A model generated the notes under the pieces. It did no database searches and was not told the DNA's origin. It was given only the letters and a program-made list of their open reading frames with translations. A program made the translations under genes and the position numbers. Source: Clostridia bacterium (GTDB lineage Bacteria; Bacillota; Clostridia; Christensenellales; CAG-314). From it: a DNA stretch of 46,640 bases. The DNA is taken from positions 1-46,640 of the forward strand of contig JAVVRZ010000005.1 in assembly GCA_036654455.1 (NCBI GenBank). Direction: 5' to 3'. Position 1 is the first letter of the stretch. Every line of letters begins with the position of its first letter. Positions 43,491-46,640 of the stretch are shown here, piece by piece.

Positions 43491-43670
43491 CATAGAACAA
43501 TTGCAACCGTTTATAGATTGATGTACATTTGCCCTTTTAATGATAAAATTAATCTTACAATAAGTTGCGGAATAAAAAGAATGACTGACGGCGAAACTTA
43601 TGCCGACTTAATCAATATTTCAGGTAAAATGTTGCTTAATGCTAAACTTTCAGGTAAAAACAATGCTTAA
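43491..43670 (+). pseudogene. Remnant of a GGDEF (diguanylate cyclase) domain C-terminus
   Basis: An open stretch of about 59 codons ending in TAA at 43668-43670 encodes the order expected at the end of a GGDEF domain: NLTISCGI (usual xVTxSIGI), then DGETYADL (usual GxTxEELL) and NAKLSGKNNA (usual EAKRSGKNRV). The ADxALY part has decayed to SGKMLLN. The catalytic GGDEF loop and everything before are missing; a stop is in frame at 43488-43490. I read it as the fossil of a cyclic-di-GMP enzyme. A terminator still follows it. Confidence 0.55.
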
Positions 43671-43719
43671 ATTTCTAAATAAATTGTAAAAACATCTACG
43701 CAGTTTGCATATAACAAAT

Positions 43720-43756
43720 AAAATAGCTTAATCATATTTGATTAAGCTATTTTTTG
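43720..43756 (+). terminator. Rho-independent terminator after the GGDEF remnant
   Basis: AAAATAGCTTAATCA (43720-43734) pairs with its exact complement (43739-43753), followed by further Ts. With the remnant gone it probably has no gene of its own, or it ends a transcript from rsmH. Confidence 0.85.
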
Positions 43757-43892
43757 TAAGTAATTATGGTTTTTTAAGCGTAGATAAATTAAAAATTCCA
43801 CAACGCCGTTAGGCTTTCTTCAACTTCCCAACTCACAGAAATTTATCTTTCTTCAATTTGTAAAAAAATAATAAAAACTTGTTAAAAAACTC

Positions 43893-43921
43893 TTGACTTA
43901 TAATTCTATAAAGTTTATACT
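43893..43921 (+). promoter_or_regulatory. Sigma-A promoter of the fur/perR cluster
   Basis: TTGACT (43893-43898), a 17-base spacer and TATACT (43916-43921) lie 63 bases before the GTG start. Confidence 0.65.
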
Positions 43922-43931
43922 TAAATAGTAA

Positions 43932-43954
43932 TTAGGAATAGTTCTTATTCTTAA
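43932..43954. promoter_or_regulatory. Candidate Fur/PerR operator
   Basis: TTAGGAATA and TATTCTTAA form an inverted repeat (8 of 9 pairs) around GTTCT, immediately downstream of the promoter -10. The size and AT-rich symmetry suit a Fur-family box, so autoregulation is likely. Confidence 0.45.
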
Positions 43955-43983
43955 ATTAATATTTAACAATTGAGGAGATTATC

Positions 43984-44340
43984 GTGACCAAGCAACGCAA
44001 AATTATCTATGATATTATTATGACTTCAACGCAACATCTAACGGCGGAGGAGATTTTTTTGCAGGCGCACAAGGCTATGCCTTCGATTGCTTTTGGTACG
44101 GTTTATCGCAATCTTGCTCTTATGGTAGAATGTGGCGATATCGGCAAAGTTGAGCTGGTTGGCGCTAGCGCAAGGTACGACCGCAGTTCAATTCCTCACG
44201 CTCACGCAAGGTGCGTTAAATGCGGTAGGCTTGACGACGTCGACCTAAACGATATCAAACCTTTAATAGAATGTAAGGTGCATAACTTAGTAAATTACCA
44301 CCTTGATATCAACTATATTTGCGATAACTGTATTGACTAA
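43984..44340 (+). CDS. Fur-family metalloregulator, probably PerR-like
   Basis: The 118-residue repressor has a winged helix (TAEEIFLQAHKAMPSIAFGTVYRNL, quoted as TAEEIFLQ and IAFGTVYRNL, about 20-45), the metal region HAHARCVKCGRLDDV (72-86) and a second zinc pair CDNC (113-116). The structural Zn site with four cysteines is complete. The N-terminus is shorter than usual by about 15 residues. The start is GTG with GAGGAG upstream. Its position directly before the rubredoxin/rubrerythrin genes, known peroxide-defence proteins of anaerobes, favours PerR over Fur or Zur. Confidence 0.85.
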   Translation: MTKQRKIIYDIIMTSTQHLTAEEIFLQAHKAMPSIAFGTVYRNLALMVECGDIGKVELVGASARYDRSSIPHAHARCVKCGRLDDVDLNDIKPLIECKVHNLVNYHLDINYICDNCID

Positions 44341-44416
44341 CAGCTTATGCTGTGGTAAATTAATCTAACACCTAACTATTACACTTAATAAAAATACATT
44401 ATACAGGAGGAAAAAA

Positions 44417-45079
44417 ATGAAAAAATATGTTTGTTCAATTTGTGGCTATGTCTACGACGAACAAAAGGAAGGGGTTAAATTTAGCGACTTGCCTTCAAGT
44501 TGGGTATGTCCGCTATGTGGAGCGCCCAAAAATGCTTTTGTCGAACAAGTAGCAACCTCTGCGTCAACTTCAAAGCAACAGCCGAAAGAACAAGCGCAAC
44601 AGTTAAACGATAAGGAAAACGCCAAACTCAACGACAAGGAACTGACAAATGCCGAACTTAATGTTCTTTGCACAAATCTCGCCAAAGGTTGTGAAAAACA
44701 ATATAGGGTAGAAGAAACAACTCTATTTAACGAAATTGCAAATTACTACAAACTTCATAGTCAACAATCAAACGGTAATGTTGATAATCTTTCGTCACAA
44801 TTAAAATTTGACCTAAACGCTTACGCAACAGCTTTTGACGTTGCCAAAAATGACAAAGACAGGGGCGCATTAAGAGTGCTTACTTGGAGCGAAAAAGTGT
44901 CCAAAATTGCCGACTCTATTATTGCAAGATACAAAAAAGAAGGTACTGCGTTTCTTCAAAACACAAAAATTTTTGTTTGCGAAATATGCGGATTTATTTA
45001 TTTAGGCGACGAAGCGCCTGATATTTGCCCAATTTGCAAAGTGCCAAAATTTAAAATTCACGAAGTGGGGAGGATATAA
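44417..45079 (+). CDS. Rubredoxin-helical-rubredoxin protein
   Basis: This 220-residue redox protein has an N-terminal rubredoxin-like domain (1-42) with CSIC (6-9) and CPLC (31-34). It is about 8 residues shorter between the pairs than classical rubredoxin. A charged linker (43-75) and a helical middle (76-185; [19 protein letters not shown] and [14 protein letters not shown]) follow. A second rubredoxin-like domain (187-220) has CEIC and CPIC. The middle resembles a degenerate ferritin-like bundle, but I cannot place the full set of diiron ligands. It has AGGAGG before the ATG and ends 2 bases before the next gene. It probably feeds electrons to peroxide or oxygen reduction. Confidence 0.78.
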   Translation: MKKYVCSICGYVYDEQKEGVKFSDLPSSWVCPLCGAPKNAFVEQVATSASTSKQQPKEQAQQLNDKENAKLNDKELTNAELNVLCTNLAKGCEKQYRVEETTLFNEIANYYKLHSQQSNGNVDNLSSQLKFDLNAYATAFDVAKNDKDRGALRVLTWSEKVSKIADSIIARYKKEGTAFLQNTKIFVCEICGFIYLGDEAPDICPICKVPKFKIHEVGRI

Positions 45080-45081
45080 CA

Positions 45082-46134
45082 ATGACTGAAAATACAAAAT
45101 TGTTTGCGGTTAGAAATTTAAGACTTTGTTCAAAAGATTGCTTATGTCTCTATGTTTGCCCAACGCACGCAACAGACACCGAAAACGGTCAAATTGACTG
45201 GAACAAATGTATCGGTTGCGGTATTTGCGCAAATGCTTGTCCTTCGGGCGCAATCTCTATGGTGCCTTACGAAATGCCACCTCAACAAGTCAAGACCGAA
45301 AAAGTTACAGCGTCGCTAAATTCTTTATTTAAAAGTAAGGTCAATCAAGAAAAAACAGCTGAAAATATCGCAAATAATGCCATTGACAAATTAGAAAAAC
45401 AACTCTTTGAAGCAATAAAGCTGTCAAATCATATTATGGGCGAAGATATAGTAAGAGAGGCAGGCTACATGCTACCTCAAAGTGACAACGGAATTGCATT
45501 TTTACAAGACATTATCGCAAATAACCAAGATACAACTTTTCCAATTCATATAGCTGAAAAATTATTATACAAATTACAAAATAAAAAAGGAGATACACAA
45601 ATGAACTATAAAGGAACAAAAACAGAACAAAATTTAAAAGACGCTTTTGCAGGCGAAAGTCAAGCCCGCAATAAATACACTTATTTTGCAGGAGTAGCCA
45701 AAAAAGAGGGCTTTGAGCAAATCGCCGACATCTTTACCCACACCGCAGACAACGAAAAGGAACACGCAAAACTATGGTTTAAAGAACTTAGCGGTTTAGG
45801 CAACACCGCCGAAAATCTTCTTCACGCAGCTGACGGCGAGAATTACGAATGGACAGATATGTACGAAAGGTTTGCAGTTGATGCCGAAAACGAGGGCTTT
45901 AAGGAACTTGCAATTAAATTTAGAGCGGTTGCGGTAATCGAAAAGGCGCACGAAGCTCGTTATAGAGCCTTACTCAAAAACGTAGATATGCAAACTGTCT
46001 TTGCTAAGAGCGAATTAACAATGTGGGAGTGTCGTAATTGCGGTCACCTAGTTATCGGTAAAGTTGCGCCTACTATTTGCCCAGTTTGCAATCACCCTCA
46101 AAGCTACTTCGAAGTAAGAAAAGAAAATTATTAA
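45082..46134 (+). CDS. rbr: Ferredoxin-rubrerythrin fusion, possible second product from an internal start
   Basis: The 350-residue frame joins a ferredoxin-like domain with eight cysteines ([11 protein letters not shown], 16-26, and [11 protein letters not shown], 43-53), a helical segment of unknown type (about 95-170) and a complete rubrerythrin (174-350). Rubrerythrin reduces hydrogen peroxide in anaerobes. The diiron domain starts [16 protein letters not shown] and has GESQARNKY and EKEHAKLW, then EAENEGF-like and EKAHEARYR blocks. The C-terminal rubredoxin has CRNCG and CPVCN. Met174 is exactly where free rubrerythrins begin and has a strong ribosome site inside the frame, so full-length and 177-residue forms may both be made. 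It lies 2 bases after the rubredoxin gene. Confidence 0.85.
   Translation: MTENTKLFAVRNLRLCSKDCLCLYVCPTHATDTENGQIDWNKCIGCGICANACPSGAISMVPYEMPPQQVKTEKVTASLNSLFKSKVNQEKTAENIANNAIDKLEKQLFEAIKLSNHIMGEDIVREAGYMLPQSDNGIAFLQDIIANNQDTTFPIHIAEKLLYKLQNKKGDTQMNYKGTKTEQNLKDAFAGESQARNKYTYFAGVAKKEGFEQIADIFTHTADNEKEHAKLWFKELSGLGNTAENLLHAADGENYEWTDMYERFAVDAENEGFKELAIKFRAVAVIEKAHEARYRALLKNVDMQTVFAKSELTMWECRNCGHLVIGKVAPTICPVCNHPQSYFEVRKENY
45586..45592 (+). promoter_or_regulatory. Internal ribosome binding site before rubrerythrin
   Basis: AAAGGAG lies 8 bases upstream of the in-frame ATG at 45601, within the ferredoxin-rubrerythrin reading frame. It matches consensus better than many gene starts in the window. 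Confidence 0.7.
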
Positions 46135-46218
46135 TATTTATCAACTAATTTTTTAAATATTTAACTGTAAAAGCATTTATTTTAACTTAGTTTAACTTTT
46201 AAGGCGTTTACGCAAATT

Positions 46219-46249
46219 ATTTAGCCGAGTATAGTTTACTCGGCTAAAT
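46219..46249 (+). terminator. Terminator-like hairpin after the rubrerythrin cluster
   Basis: ATTTAGCCGAGTA (46219-46231) pairs with TACTCGGCTAAAT (46237-46249) across five bases. Only a weak T-run follows. It lies 85 bases after the stop. Confidence 0.65.
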
Positions 46250-46365
46250 TGTTATATTTATTTATTAAAAATTTATTAATTTTTTTCTAAAAACTATTGC
46301 TATTTTTTGTATTTTATTGTAACATAACAATAGAATGTTATATATACAGTAACTAGGAGTATCGT

Positions 46366-46640
46366 TTGACATCAATAAATATTATTTTTATATTATTTGG
46401 CGTAATTCTTGCAATAAATTTTTTATTGTGGGCTATCAAACGTACTAATTTTTTTGCCAAACAAGACGATGTTTTAAATGACGACCTAGCTGATTCAACT
46501 CATAAGGTTTCTAGTGTAAGTAGAATACCCCCCCCACAGGTAAATAACCATTCCTTTAACACTTTTTTAGTACTTTCCATAGTAGGTTTAGTATCTATAT
46601 TTGTTTCGGTAAACTATGTAGAAGTTTCTAGTTTTATTAA
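46366..46640 (+). CDS. 3-TM membrane protein, first gene of a third surface cassette (partial)
   Basis: The first 91 codons run off the window. Start TTG 46366 has AGGAG 6 bases upstream, and the protein begins MTSINIIFILF, closely matching MTSLNIILIIF of the copy at 32057. It has helix 1 (about 5-25), an acidic stretch, SRIPPPQ encoded across a C8 run, helix 2 (about 65-82) and the conserved NYVEVSSFI at the cut end. By analogy a giant GLUG protein and a prepilin-like protein should follow to the right. Confidence 0.85.
   Translation, partial: MTSINIIFILFGVILAINFLLWAIKRTNFFAKQDDVLNDDLADSTHKVSSVSRIPPPQVNNHSFNTFLVLSIVGLVSIFVSVNYVEVSSFI
46528..46535 (+). repeat. C8 homopolymer inside the third 3-TM gene
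   Basis: Eight consecutive Cs (codons CCC CCC CCA) at the site homologous to the C9 run at 32185-32193 in the paralogue. Confidence 0.85.

Overview
The window is low-GC (about one third G+C by eye) bacterial chromosome from an anaerobic, probably spore-forming member of the Clostridia. Pointers are a SpoIIID homologue, the paired GlgC/GlgD glycogen enzymes, a DUF4364 protein, an RsmH with the extended N-terminus I associate with clostridial second copies, and a Fur/PerR plus rubredoxin/rubrerythrin oxygen-defence cluster. An uncultured gut lineage is my guess; the sequence alone does not name the species.

Layout. 1-3155: repeat-rich DNA, a lipoprotein, a Cys-rich exported protein and a small membrane protein. 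3186-9467: housekeeping singletons (alpha/beta hydrolase, deoC, glgC-glgD, spoIIID, a TtcA-like thiolase, a patatin). 9510-15726: a ComEC-like metallo-beta-lactamase protein leading directly into a compact shikimate operon, aroC-aroB-aroA-aroE-aroQ-aroK, with overlapping genes. 15847-17302: an unknown gene and a DUF4364 gene, divergently transcribed. 17872-27709: surface cassette 1, made of a 3-TM protein, a 1710-aa secreted GLUG protein, a 569-aa membrane-anchored protein and a 738-aa prepilin-like protein with a GLUG tail. 27768-29739: a decayed phage/ICE polyvalent-protein gene that runs into a 24-bp copy of the 3' end of the adjacent tRNA-Ser, an apparent integration scar. 30156-31754: DUF2156 and PHP-phosphatase genes. 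32057-41210: surface cassette 2 (3-TM protein, 2053-aa GLUG protein, 743-aa prepilin-like protein). 41440-43328: NifX-like protein, ferredoxin and RsmH. 43440-43756: a remnant of a GGDEF domain beside a G9 tract. 43893-46134: Fur/PerR, double-rubredoxin protein and a ferredoxin-rubrerythrin fusion. 46366-end: the first gene of a third surface cassette, cut by the window edge.

The most interesting system is the dispersed family of surface cassettes. Each complete one starts with a 3-TM protein using a non-ATG start and ending in the same nine residues (NLQFSRFNQ). A giant signal-peptide protein built of beta-sandwich, InlB-like and GLUG repeats follows, then a very large class III (type IV pilin-like) prepilin that also ends in GLUG-like repeats. 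The prepilin genes share a tract of about 550 bp with four mismatches, then diverge abruptly. Two of the three 3-TM genes carry an in-frame C8/C9 tract at the same codons, which suggests phase variation. I propose, as inference, that each cassette makes a variable surface fibre or adhesin that depends on a type IV pilus/type II secretion-like machine encoded elsewhere.
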